DNA from: a virus | Virus record (IMG/VR): IMGVR_UViG_3300033144_006702 | Span: 1-32,776 of that record | DNA: 32,776 nucleotides | Strand: one strand, 5' to 3' | Shown: one piece after another, positions 14,267-20,206 of the stretch | Layout of the letters: each line of letters starts with the position of its first letter | How positions within the stretch are numbered: position 1 is the first letter of the stretch | Program-made: the position numbers and the translations under genes | Notes under the pieces: generated by a model | The model's input: only the letters and a program-made list of their open reading frames with translations | Told to the model about the DNA's origin: nothing | Database searches by the model: none

Positions 14267-14953
14267 CTAAGTCTCGGCTTCTGTCATTTTGATTTTACGC
14301 ACTAGCTTCATTGCTTCTTGATATACAGCGTCCGTTTGAGACGCGATATGGTCTGAAGTGAGCGATAGGTAATATAACTGCATGGTAGGATGAGTAAGAG
14401 CATGACGATAAATATAATCTCTGGTTGTATTGTTAAGTTTTGCGGTTACGGTGACTGATTCACCATTCCGCAATGCCTTGATACAATTCAATGCCAAAAG
14501 ACAGTTCTTCGCCGGGCGCCCTTGTCTCGTTTGATTGACCTTACCTACACTCGCTGCCAATTTTTCTAATGAGTAAGTATTCAAAAATTCGCCGATGTAA
14601 TTTATCTGCGTGTCTACTGGACACTCTGTTAAGGCAGTATTTAAGCCTTCTTTAACACTTCTTAAGTGAGTGTTATGGTCTCGAAAAAACATTAATCCAC
14701 GTTTGATTTCCTTGATGCTAGTGAACAGTCTACTGAGATCGTAAATGTAGATTGTATGTTTCATTTCCTCAACTTTCTCCAGAAGATTCAAAGATTGCAA
14801 TCTGACACTTATTGCCTGTCTGATCAACCGGCGTTTGTCGCTGTGGATAACTTCAACTTCATCACCAACCTCTGATTGAATAGCTCTGAGTTGATTGTCC
14901 ACATCCCATGACGCCATTGGTATTGAGGACTGTCTGATTAATGCAATGTTCAT
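14267..14953 (-). CDS. Serine-recombinase/resolvase-like protein, possibly degenerate (228 aa)
   Basis: The N-terminus reads ALIRQSS followed by DNQLRAI (residues 4-25), recalling the resolvase pattern with Arg7 and catalytic Ser9 or Ser10. A second block, IYDLSRLFTS…LMFFRDHNTHLRSVKEGLNT (69-106), matches the resolvase helix with Arg75 but has Thr where the second conserved Arg of 'DRLGR' is expected. The C-terminus has GRP (145-147) and a helix-turn-helix (about 153-184, ending YIYRHAL), as in DNA invertases and resolvases. It may resolve multimers of the plasmid form or act only as a DNA-binding regulator. ATG 14953 follows CAAGGAGAGACA. Confidence 0.65.
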   Translation of the reverse strand: MNIALIRQSSIPMASWDVDNQLRAIQSEVGDEVEVIHSDKRRLIRQAISVRLQSLNLLEKVEEMKHTIYIYDLSRLFTSIKEIKRGLMFFRDHNTHLRSVKEGLNTALTECPVDTQINYIGEFLNTYSLEKLAASVGKVNQTRQGRPAKNCLLALNCIKALRNGESVTVTAKLNNTTRDYIYRHALTHPTMQLYYLSLTSDHIASQTDAVYQEAMKLVRKIKMTEAET

Positions 14954-14993
14954 TCTTTGTCTCTCCTTGATTTGGTTTTTTATGCCGCTTCGA

Positions 14994-15209
14994 TCAATGG
15001 ATTACGCCAACTTTCTCTAATGAAATCAATGCTAAAGAGCGATATCTCAAGCGTACTTGCATGTATTTTTTCATGATGGCAACTGTTTCATGGTCAAATG
15101 TGCAGATGAATTGAGAGTCGTTCTCTGACACTTCTTTCAGCGTATCTTCCACTAATTCGAGGTCGGTATATAGGTTATTTATTAAATTATTTAGCTCCGA
15201 TAGATTCAT
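14994..15209 (-). CDS. Hypothetical coiled-coil protein, first gene of cargo operon (71 aa)
   Basis: ATG 15209 follows AAGGGAATATT. The first half is a Leu/Glu heptad-like helix (LNNLINNLYTDLELVEDTLKEVSE). No recognised domain. It is the promoter-proximal gene of the operon that ends with the radical SAM gene, and is divergent from the probable small terminase gene. Confidence 0.65.
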   Translation of the reverse strand: MNLSELNNLINNLYTDLELVEDTLKEVSENDSQFICTFDHETVAIMKKYMQVRLRYRSLALISLEKVGVIH

Positions 15210-15226
15210 AATATTCCCTTATTTGC

Positions 15227-15255
15227 TTTAATATGTTGTTAAGAAAATATATAAT
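15227..15255 (+). promoter_or_regulatory. Candidate promoter for small terminase gene
   Basis: TATAAT at 15250-15255 is a perfect -10; TTTAAT at 15227-15232 is a weak -35 at 17-bp spacing. Confidence 0.4.
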
Positions 15256-15286
15256 ACATTTATCAGACACTAAATACAAGGACTGT

Positions 15287-15907
15287 ATGAAAAATAAAAA
15301 GATACCCGAATATAGGCCCATTTCGGTACCAAGCACAATTGATGAAAAGGCCGAAAATTTACTACATCCGCAAGATTTGAAAAGGTTAAAAGCGCTCCGG
15401 GCTAGCTACTGGGCTTCGATGCAACTTCAATCTACTCTTAAGCCGCTCACTGAGGGTCAGATAGATCATATGATGGCGTACTGTAGCTGCGGATTTACTA
15501 AAGATGAATCGCTAGCTGAACTCGGACTTACCCGCGCGCAGTGGGATTTACAAGTTGAAACTTTTCCCGCAATGCAAAAGCTCTCGGAAGTTGTGGATCA
15601 GTTATTGAAAGCCTACTGTGATCGGATGCTGCAAGCCTGTATTAAAGACCCAAAGATACAATTACAGCCAATTAAAATGAAATTAAATGAGTGTAGACTT
15701 CATGACACCAGTATTATTAATTTGAAAGTTTTCACTGCAATGACTTTAGAGGAGAAATCTAGCCATATTATGCACTGCCTGGCGAGTGGCTTAATTAGTG
15801 CCAAACAATCCCATCAGTTATTGGATGTATTGACTAGGGTTCAGGAATTAGTGTCAGTACCTGCGCTCGAAGCACAGGTAGACACATTACGCGCTCAGCT
15901 CGACTGA
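15287..15907 (+). CDS. Probable terminase small subunit (206 aa)
   Basis: The central region (about residues 58-100) has the layout of small-terminase DNA-binding domains: a Cys/Gly-containing helix (YCSCGFTKDESLAELGLTRAQWDLQVETFPAMQKLSE), i.e. a short turn, 'LGLTRxQW' recognition helix, then an acidic/aromatic 'fPAm..L' element. The C-terminus is helical, with a final leucine heptad (VQELVSVPALEAQVDTLRAQL) that could oligomerise. ATG 15287 is preferred over an upstream TTG at 15233 because AAGGA sits just before it. If correct, it recognises the packaging start for the large subunit, although the two genes are far apart. A transcription regulator is the alternative. Confidence 0.55.
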   Translation: MKNKKIPEYRPISVPSTIDEKAENLLHPQDLKRLKALRASYWASMQLQSTLKPLTEGQIDHMMAYCSCGFTKDESLAELGLTRAQWDLQVETFPAMQKLSEVVDQLLKAYCDRMLQACIKDPKIQLQPIKMKLNECRLHDTSIINLKVFTAMTLEEKSSHIMHCLASGLISAKQSHQLLDVLTRVQELVSVPALEAQVDTLRAQLD

Positions 15908-16272
15908 TTAGCCGGTCTGATTGTGAAGTTTTTATTTTGAAGTTGCTTTAGAAATAGCTGGTGCTCAAATATTTTAAGGACTAACGCGCTGAGTTTTGGC
16001 GCGTCTGGGTGTTTATTAGCTGTCATCCACGTTAATATTAGCCCCGATGTCTTTATATATTCGCAAAAGTCACGGTCTAAGCGCTTTGCTTCTTTATAGA
16101 ACACGTTTTTATCTTCTTCTTCTGGTGTTTTCTTGAGTTCATCGAGTAATATTCGCGTTGATTGGTAAGTGTCAGTTACTTTGGCAGTAAATTTCCAAAT
16201 TTTATCCTGACCGCATGGAAAAAATGCAGCGTCGATAAATTGAATCTCATCAAGAGTTGGTCGTGTAGTCAT
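15895..16272 (-). CDS. Hypothetical protein (125 aa)
   Basis: ATG 16272 follows TAGGAACAAATTC, ten bases after the stop of the 54-aa gene. The protein is helical, with aromatic and charged clusters (DRDFCEYIKTSGLILTWMTANKH), and no recognised domain. Its 3' end overlaps the opposing small-terminase gene by 13 bases, so the two transcripts converge. Confidence 0.7.
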   Translation of the reverse strand: MTTRPTLDEIQFIDAAFFPCGQDKIWKFTAKVTDTYQSTRILLDELKKTPEEEDKNVFYKEAKRLDRDFCEYIKTSGLILTWMTANKHPDAPKLSALVLKIFEHQLFLKQLQNKNFTIRPANQSS

Positions 16273-16282
16273 GAATTTGTTC

Positions 16283-16447
16283 CTAGTATGTATAGATTGG
16301 TTCGTTTTTGATTAAAGCTAATTTTAATGAATCAATTAACTCTACCCCAGTTGTGTTGTCTTGGTCTTGTAAATCTCGCATCATCTGATTGAGCAAGTCA
16401 TATAAGCTGCAACTTCTAAACATTTGTTCATTCATAATTTCGTACAT
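16283..16447 (-). CDS. Small hypothetical protein (54 aa)
   Basis: ATG 16447 follows AAGGAAATAACAAG. The product (starting MYEIMNEQMFRSC, ending IKNEPIYTY) is helical and Met/Asn/Gln/Asp-rich. It lies ten bases upstream of the 125-aa gene and is probably co-transcribed. No motif recognised. Confidence 0.6.
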   Translation of the reverse strand: MYEIMNEQMFRSCSLYDLLNQMMRDLQDQDNTTGVELIDSLKLALIKNEPIYTY

Positions 16448-16620
16448 CTTGTTATTTCCTTATGGCAATTGTTTGTTAAGTATGTGTATGATAAGTGATT
16501 ATTGGGTGTGAGTCAAATGTTTTTTGGAAGTATTTCAGTTGCTTAGGTCGAAATTTATTTACCAGACAGTTTTGTAATCCAAAGCGCCAAAGTTCTCAGC
16601 CCATATATAAGGAGTAAGTC

Positions 16621-16692
16621 ATGATGGATTGGATGGGGGGAATTCTTAGAACATTGGTGTGTTCAATCCAAATGTTAATGAGATTCATTTAG
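16621..16692 (+). CDS. Possible hydrophobic micropeptide gene (23 aa)
   Basis: ATG 16621 is preceded by ATAAGGAGTAAGTC, a near-ideal ribosome site. The peptide runs from MMDWMGGI to MLMRFI and is a single hydrophobic/amphipathic helix with only one Asp, two Arg and one Cys. Such peptides are typical of type I toxins and small phage membrane peptides. No antisense RNA promoter was demonstrated. The chance that a short frame carries such a ribosome site in a gene-free region is low but not negligible. Confidence 0.4.
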   Translation: MMDWMGGILRTLVCSIQMLMRFI

Positions 16693-16705
16693 AAGACCTG
16701 CTGTC

Positions 16706-16722
16706 ATTTTATACCATTATAT
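16706..16722 (+). repeat. 17-bp direct repeat, copy 1
   Basis: ATTTTATACCATTATAT, identical to 16937-16953, 231 bp apart start to start. AT-rich, with an imperfect dyad (TATA-CCAT-TATA). It is a possible protein-binding site. Confidence 0.8.
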
Positions 16723-16936
16723 TTGGTGCGTTATACTTAAGCTGGGTAAACCCATCCGCGAAAACCTGAACCAAAACAGTTCTGGTTCAATTACCCGTGG
16801 TAATACTAATTATCACGGTTTTATTATCGTGTTAAATCAAGCACTTACCAAAAGCTGTTCAAATTATGCGTAGTTTTCTTAAGATTGTGGATAAAAACGC
16901 CAGGTCTGGCTGATTAATTAAGGGTCTGAAAAGAAT

Positions 16937-16953
16937 ATTTTATACCATTATAT
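16937..16953 (+). repeat. 17-bp direct repeat, copy 2
   Basis: This copy is identical to 16706-16722. It is followed by the C-rich tract and a short inverted repeat. Confidence 0.8.
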
Positions 16954-17276
16954 GCCCCCTCCCCCCCCCTAACCCGGTGAGTGCTATATCACCTCCGGAG
17001 TCACTTAAAAAATTTTACCAAAAAATTTGAGAATGAAAAATCCCAAGGATGGGGTAGGGCGGTATCTCAGACAGCCAACTAATCACCAGGGGCGGCTGGG
17101 TAAAAAACCCATACTACCACCCCAGAAATAAATTTGCTCAATAAACTATTGTCTGATAATATGTACTCAGATTCGTTGGCAACTCGAATCCACCGGTAGC
17201 TTTCAACCGGTTGTTAAGAACTCGAAACCCTTCGTACGCATGATATTTTGACTCTAAATATTCCTAAGCGGAGGGG

Positions 17277-17720
17277 CTAGAGTTTAAACCCCGGAGTGGA
17301 CTTCAAAGGACCGAACTTAGAATTCCAATAATTCAATTCCCTAACCGCATCTTTATATTCATGACCAGTTTCCCGAAGCTTCTGATGATAGTTATAGAGT
17401 TGGCGTTGGTTAAGAAAGTGAGTCTTGAGCTCGGCGCGGGTGGGTTCTGGTGTGGGTCCGTGCGGATTCCACTTCTTAAAACACAATGTATCAAAACAAT
17501 TGCGCTCGATATTCACGATTTTTAAATAGGGATAACTTAAATCCCAAACATAAGTTTCATCGAATTTTCTGATGGCCTGTTCTAATTGCAGGATTTTTGG
17601 CGCGAGTTGTAATTCCAGAGCTTTAATATCCGTCACGATATGGTCTGATTCAAGACGCTTAACCCGTAGCGCTATTTCAATTTGACGAGCTCTAGCGGGG
17701 TCCTGGCGGGTGGGTTTCAT
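17277..17720 (-). CDS. Hypothetical helical protein (147 aa)
   Basis: ATG 17720 follows GGAGCCCACT; a GTG at 17735 is possible but lacks this spacing. The first half is a long charged helix (ARARQIEIALRVKRLESDHIVTDIKALELQLAPKILQLEQAIRKF), probably a coiled coil. The second half contains aromatic residues and a Tyr/Asn/His-rich helix. No recognised family. It is the last gene of a three-gene minus operon with the DNA-binding protein at its head, and ends beside the repeat-rich gene-free region. Confidence 0.68.
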   Translation of the reverse strand: MKPTRQDPARARQIEIALRVKRLESDHIVTDIKALELQLAPKILQLEQAIRKFDETYVWDLSYPYLKIVNIERNCFDTLCFKKWNPHGPTPEPTRAELKTHFLNQRQLYNYHQKLRETGHEYKDAVRELNYWNSKFGPLKSTPGFKL

Positions 17721-17769
17721 AGTGGGCTCCAGCACCGGGACAAAGTACTGGGCCCGAATGAATTATATC

Positions 17770-17997
17770 TCATTTATCGGCTTTATCACCATACAGTTGC
17801 CGATCTACCTTGGATCCATTGGCTTTGAAATCTGTCAATGTGGTTTGAAGATTGAACCTTATCCGCTGCATTTGACCAATCATGGTGTCAATATCGCTAA
17901 TTAATCCCTGAACTTGGCCCGGTAAAGTTAATGCCCGCTCAATCTCATTCTCAATTTCCTGAATCTGGCGCAATTGCTTGTGTAAATCTAATCCCAT
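17770..17997 (-). CDS. Small coiled-coil protein (75 aa)
   Basis: ATG 17997 follows AAGGACATTTGAT. Almost the whole chain fits an amphipathic helix (LHKQLRQIQEIENEIERALTL…LISDIDTMIGQMQRIRFNLQTTLTDF). It is the middle gene between the helix-turn-helix protein and the 147-aa protein. No recognised family. Partner or oligomerisation role is inferred from shape only. Confidence 0.65.
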   Translation of the reverse strand: MGLDLHKQLRQIQEIENEIERALTLPGQVQGLISDIDTMIGQMQRIRFNLQTTLTDFKANGSKVDRQLYGDKADK

Positions 17998-18036
17998 ATC
18001 AAATGTCCTTATTAATTTGGTCGCTAAGTTCGTCTA

Positions 18037-18582
18037 TTACTGTGCAAGCCTATCAATAAGGCCAGCGTTCTCTGATGTCAGAGAGCTAACCCTATCCCGC
18101 AGCTTCTCGACTTCTGATGTCAGAGAGCCGACCTTATCATTCAACTCCTGAATTACCCGGTCTTTGGTCATATATCCGGCCTTTAACACCTGAGTACCCG
18201 CACGATTAGAGTTTCTACGAGGGTCCTTATAAAACTTGGGTTTAATACTGCGATTGAGACCACGTTCCATAAACTCCTTACCATATGCATCCACGAGGTC
18301 GGTATAGCGCACGACAAATGTTCTGCCCATGCCCCGACCCGTGACGCGCCCTAGATGGATATGATTAAGAACCGTTTTGCGCGGTAGATTCAACAGAGCT
18401 GACACTTCGGAAGTTGTGAGCCAGCGTTCATCGATTTTATTAGAAATCTTTGGATTAGCCCCGATTGCTGTCTTGGTTTTGTGCTGAATATCCGGCATAT
18501 TTAATAGAACCTCGGTCCTGGTAGCGATTCCCAGAGCCTCGTTGAGTTTAGATATAACTTTTTTAATAGGTCCTTCTCCCAT
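18037..18582 (-). CDS. Helix-turn-helix DNA-binding protein with C-terminal coiled coil (181 aa)
   Basis: A MerR/excisionase-type winged helix is clear at about residues 54-98: RWLTTSEVSALLNLPRKTV (helix-turn-helix), then HIHLGRVTGRGMGRTFVVRYTDLVDAY (wing and 'yr…dl..ay' ending). The N-terminal 50 residues are polar. A basic linker (about 107-135) leads to a coiled coil (140-180) with two related heptad units containing SLTSE, encoded by two copies of TCTGATGTCAGAGAG. ATG 18582 follows TTAAGGAAAATAATT. It is divergent from the late operon start, so it could repress or activate late genes, or act in partition like KfrA-type plasmid proteins. Confidence 0.75.
   Translation of the reverse strand: MGEGPIKKVISKLNEALGIATRTEVLLNMPDIQHKTKTAIGANPKISNKIDERWLTTSEVSALLNLPRKTVLNHIHLGRVTGRGMGRTFVVRYTDLVDAYGKEFMERGLNRSIKPKFYKDPRRNSNRAGTQVLKAGYMTKDRVIQELNDKVGSLTSEVEKLRDRVSSLTSENAGLIDRLAQ
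18071..18127 (+). repeat. Two 15-bp direct repeats inside coiled-coil coding region
   Basis: TCTGATGTCAGAGAG occurs at 18071-18085 and 18113-18127, 42 bp apart (14 codons, two heptads). It is explained by duplication of a coiled-coil unit, although each copy is also a near-palindrome. Confidence 0.85.
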
Positions 18583-18612
18583 AATTATTTTCCTTAATAA
18601 TTGATAATAATA

Positions 18613-18642
18613 AAATACCCCTGGCGGGTGGGTCTGAGTCAA
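18613..18642 (-). promoter_or_regulatory. Candidate promoter for the DNA-binding protein operon
   Basis: On the minus strand TTGACT (18642-18637) is a good -35. TATTTT follows at about 19 bp, a long spacing. The decamer GCGGGTGGGT on the + strand (18624-18633) sits in the spacer. Confidence 0.35.
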
Positions 18643-18674
18643 GCTACTATTATCACTTTTTCTGAAAATGCGGT

Positions 18675-18680
18675 TATACT
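18675..18680 (+). promoter_or_regulatory. Candidate -10 of late operon promoter
   Basis: TATACT, 27 bases before the first late gene ATG. No convincing -35 at 16-18 bp, so an activator or a different sigma factor may be needed. Confidence 0.35.
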
Positions 18681-18706
18681 TAACACATTGTTAAGGAGAT
18701 ACGCCC

Positions 18707-18991
18707 ATGACTCGTGAAGAACGCATCCGAAATAAACCCGGTGGGTCAAATTACGGAAAATATGATGGTAAGGAAATGAAATTTGCCGGTAAGAGTGGCG
18801 GTGCTCCTGGCAGAACTTATCCTGTGACCTATGATAATTCGAGCAAAATTGATCCAAAACGGGTCCGCGCAGCATTAGCTTATGCTCACAATGCACCAAA
18901 TCCTGAGGGAATTCGTCGGGGAGTGGCTAGAATTGTTAAAAAATCCGGTAATAAAAGCTTAGCTCAACGAATTTTATCTAAAACTAAATAG
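18707..18991 (+). CDS. Conserved-looking phage protein, first late gene (94 aa)
   Basis: ATG 18707 follows TTAAGGAGATACG. The sequence combines a Gly/Lys-rich start (KPGGSNYGKYDG…FAGKSGGAPGRTYPV) with a C-terminal 'VRAALAYAHNAPNPEGIRRGVARIVKK' block. I recall this pattern from small phage proteins and from N-termini of phage morphogenesis proteins, but I cannot name the family securely. Basic overall. It starts the structural operon upstream of the portal. Function unknown. Confidence 0.75.
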   Translation: MTREERIRNKPGGSNYGKYDGKEMKFAGKSGGAPGRTYPVTYDNSSKIDPKRVRAALAYAHNAPNPEGIRRGVARIVKKSGNKSLAQRILSKTK

Positions 18992-19001
18992 TGAGGACGA
19001 T

Positions 19002-19385
19002 ATGTCATTAGCACGCAAAGTTATTGAGAGCAGACGGCGCAAAGTTGTAGGTGTTAAGCGCGAACACGCAGATTTACCCAATACCAGAACATTACATGGC
19101 GAAGGTACGTTGCCTCCAACTTCGGATGTGGAAGCTCCGCAACGATGGAAAACGCATGGTCATAAGGTTAGCGCCAAAGCTACTTCAATGGCAGCTTCTG
19201 TGATGGGAGATAAAATGGGCTATGAATTATATAAAGACCCTAATGATAGACGTACTAAAGCCGAAGCTCGTGACGATAGTGAGACTGAAGGCAAAGGTCG
19301 AAGAACTCGTCGTCATCGCCGCATAATTCATGGTGGCAATCATGGCAATTCTTATGAACCTGAAGAGGTGCGTGGAGGAAGATGA
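19002..19385 (+). CDS. Basic hypothetical late protein (127 aa)
   Basis: ATG 19002 follows GTGAGGACG. The product is Arg/Lys/His-rich with low-complexity ends (SLARKVIESRRRKVV… and GRRTRRHRRIIHGGNHGN…), probably disordered and nucleic-acid-binding or virion-associated. No recognised motif. Its stop is directly followed by the TTG start of the next gene. Confidence 0.7.
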   Translation: MSLARKVIESRRRKVVGVKREHADLPNTRTLHGEGTLPPTSDVEAPQRWKTHGHKVSAKATSMAASVMGDKMGYELYKDPNDRRTKAEARDDSETEGKGRRTRRHRRIIHGGNHGNSYEPEEVRGGR

Positions 19386-19670
19386 TTGTCCACGATCAAA
19401 AAATTACAGCGTGAGATTAAGAAGTTAAGTTTAGAGGTTGAGAGTCGTAGAGGTAGTGTTGAAATATATGAAGCTAAGACTAAGCGCGATAAGGCTAGAT
19501 GTATAAAGGAAATGTCCGCAAAATATTCACAAAGACATGGTTGGTTATTCGTGATAGCGCCATACAAATTTACGGCATTCTCAGAACCGGACGACCAAGT
19601 CCAAGAAAGAGTAAAGAAATATATGTTGTCTTTAGGTCCGGAGTTCGGGCCCCATGGCAGCACGCTTTAA
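19386..19670 (+). CDS. Hypothetical late protein (94 aa)
   Basis: TTG start at 19386 immediately after the previous stop, with GGAGGAAG about eight bases upstream and no ATG at the N-terminus. N-terminal basic coiled-coil helix (IKKLQREIKKLSLEVESRRGSVEIYEAKTKRDKARC), then a compact part ending at the residues GPHGSTL. No recognised domain. Confidence 0.62.
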   Translation: MSTIKKLQREIKKLSLEVESRRGSVEIYEAKTKRDKARCIKEMSAKYSQRHGWLFVIAPYKFTAFSEPDDQVQERVKKYMLSLGPEFGPHGSTL

Positions 19671-19693
19671 ATAGGAAGTTCACGCATGTTTTT

Positions 19694-20011
19694 ATGATTG
19701 AGGACCTTATCAATCAAAAGTACGGAAAAGGATTTATGCAATACGAATTTTTGAACTCTCATATCACAGCTCTACACTTGCCGCTTTTTTCGATAGAGAC
19801 TTATATTAAAGAGTTAAAAAACCGTGGGTGTACTGTGCTTAGGGTTATGCCGACTAAAGTTAAAAGTCTGGGGTCATTTTTCCCTAAACTCATTCCATAT
19901 AATTGCGTAAGTTTAACTAAACTTTACTTAGGGATTAGAGCTTATCACGCCATAACACCATACGGATTGTATAAGCATCTCTACAAACAACATAATGTGA
20001 TGAAAGAATAG
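19694..20011 (+). CDS. Phage protein with conserved Cys-x4-K-type motif near portal (≥105 aa)
   Basis: The frame is open from 19499, but upstream of 19670 it overlaps another gene, so the first ATG after that (19694) is chosen. The ribosome site AGGAAG is about 16 bases away, so the true start is uncertain. The end YNCVSLTKLYLGIRAYHAITPYGLYKHL resembles a motif I have seen in small proteins beside the portal in other podophages: Cys, Lys four residues on, LGI, then TP-x-x-LY. A papain-like cysteine hydrolase fold is conceivable but not shown. The stop lies ten bases before the next gene. Confidence 0.55.
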   Translation: MIEDLINQKYGKGFMQYEFLNSHITALHLPLFSIETYIKELKNRGCTVLRVMPTKVKSLGSFFPKLIPYNCVSLTKLYLGIRAYHAITPYGLYKHLYKQHNVMKE

Positions 20012-20020
20012 GAGGCGGAT

Positions 20021-20206
20021 ATGGGAGATTTTTTTGGTGGTGATGATGGGATGCTGCACCAACAGCAGAGTGACTTAGATCGTTTGCAGGAAGAAGAGAA
20101 AAGGAAAAACAAACTTGCTCAAGAACGAACAATTCGCGGTCTCAAGACAGCGGCGGGTGGGTCCGGTGGTTTTTCTAATCGCGATGACAAGGATACGTTT
20201 GGATGA
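20021..20206 (+). CDS. Small hypothetical protein upstream of portal (61 aa)
   Basis: ATG 20021 follows AGGAGGCGGAT, an excellent ribosome site, and the stop overlaps the portal start (ATGA). The chain is Gly-rich at both ends with a charged central helix (HQQQSDLDRLQEEEKRKNKLAQER). Probably a small virion or assembly factor coupled to portal synthesis. Unknown family. Confidence 0.72.
   Translation: MGDFFGGDDGMLHQQQSDLDRLQEEEKRKNKLAQERTIRGLKTAAGGSGGFSNRDDKDTFG

Larger units (their letters stand above)
16448..17276. other. Gene-free, repeat- and hairpin-rich region (829 bases)
   Basis: No ordinary gene is visible on either strand. It contains: a 23-codon frame with a strong ribosome site (16621-16692); two copies of a 17-bp repeat (16706-16722, 16937-16953); two GCTGGGTAAA…CCCAT hairpins (16741-16755, 17095-17112); a TGAACCA/TGGTTCA inverted repeat (16767-16789); a near-palindrome GTGGTAAT/ATTATCAC (about 16796-16815); an exact DnaA box complement (16886-16894); a C-run (16956-16969) followed by CCGGTGA/TCACCTCCGG; and a GATTCG/CGAATC inverted repeat (17170-17190) with CCGGT/ACCGG next to it. 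Candidate roles are a packaging site, recombination (res) site, centromere or regulatory RNA. Nothing seen decides among them. Confidence 0.7.

Noticed and set aside
14842-14850. Exact DnaA box complement inside the recombinase-like gene
   Set aside because: An isolated 9-mer within coding sequence, with no iterons or AT-rich element nearby; likely chance.
17161-17235. tRNA-like stretch (GATTCG…CGAATC, ACCGGT stems, 'CTCGAAACC') suggesting a tRNA fragment or attachment site
   Set aside because: The stems do not assemble into a cloverleaf, no acceptor or T-arm pairing is present, and there is no integrase in the genome.
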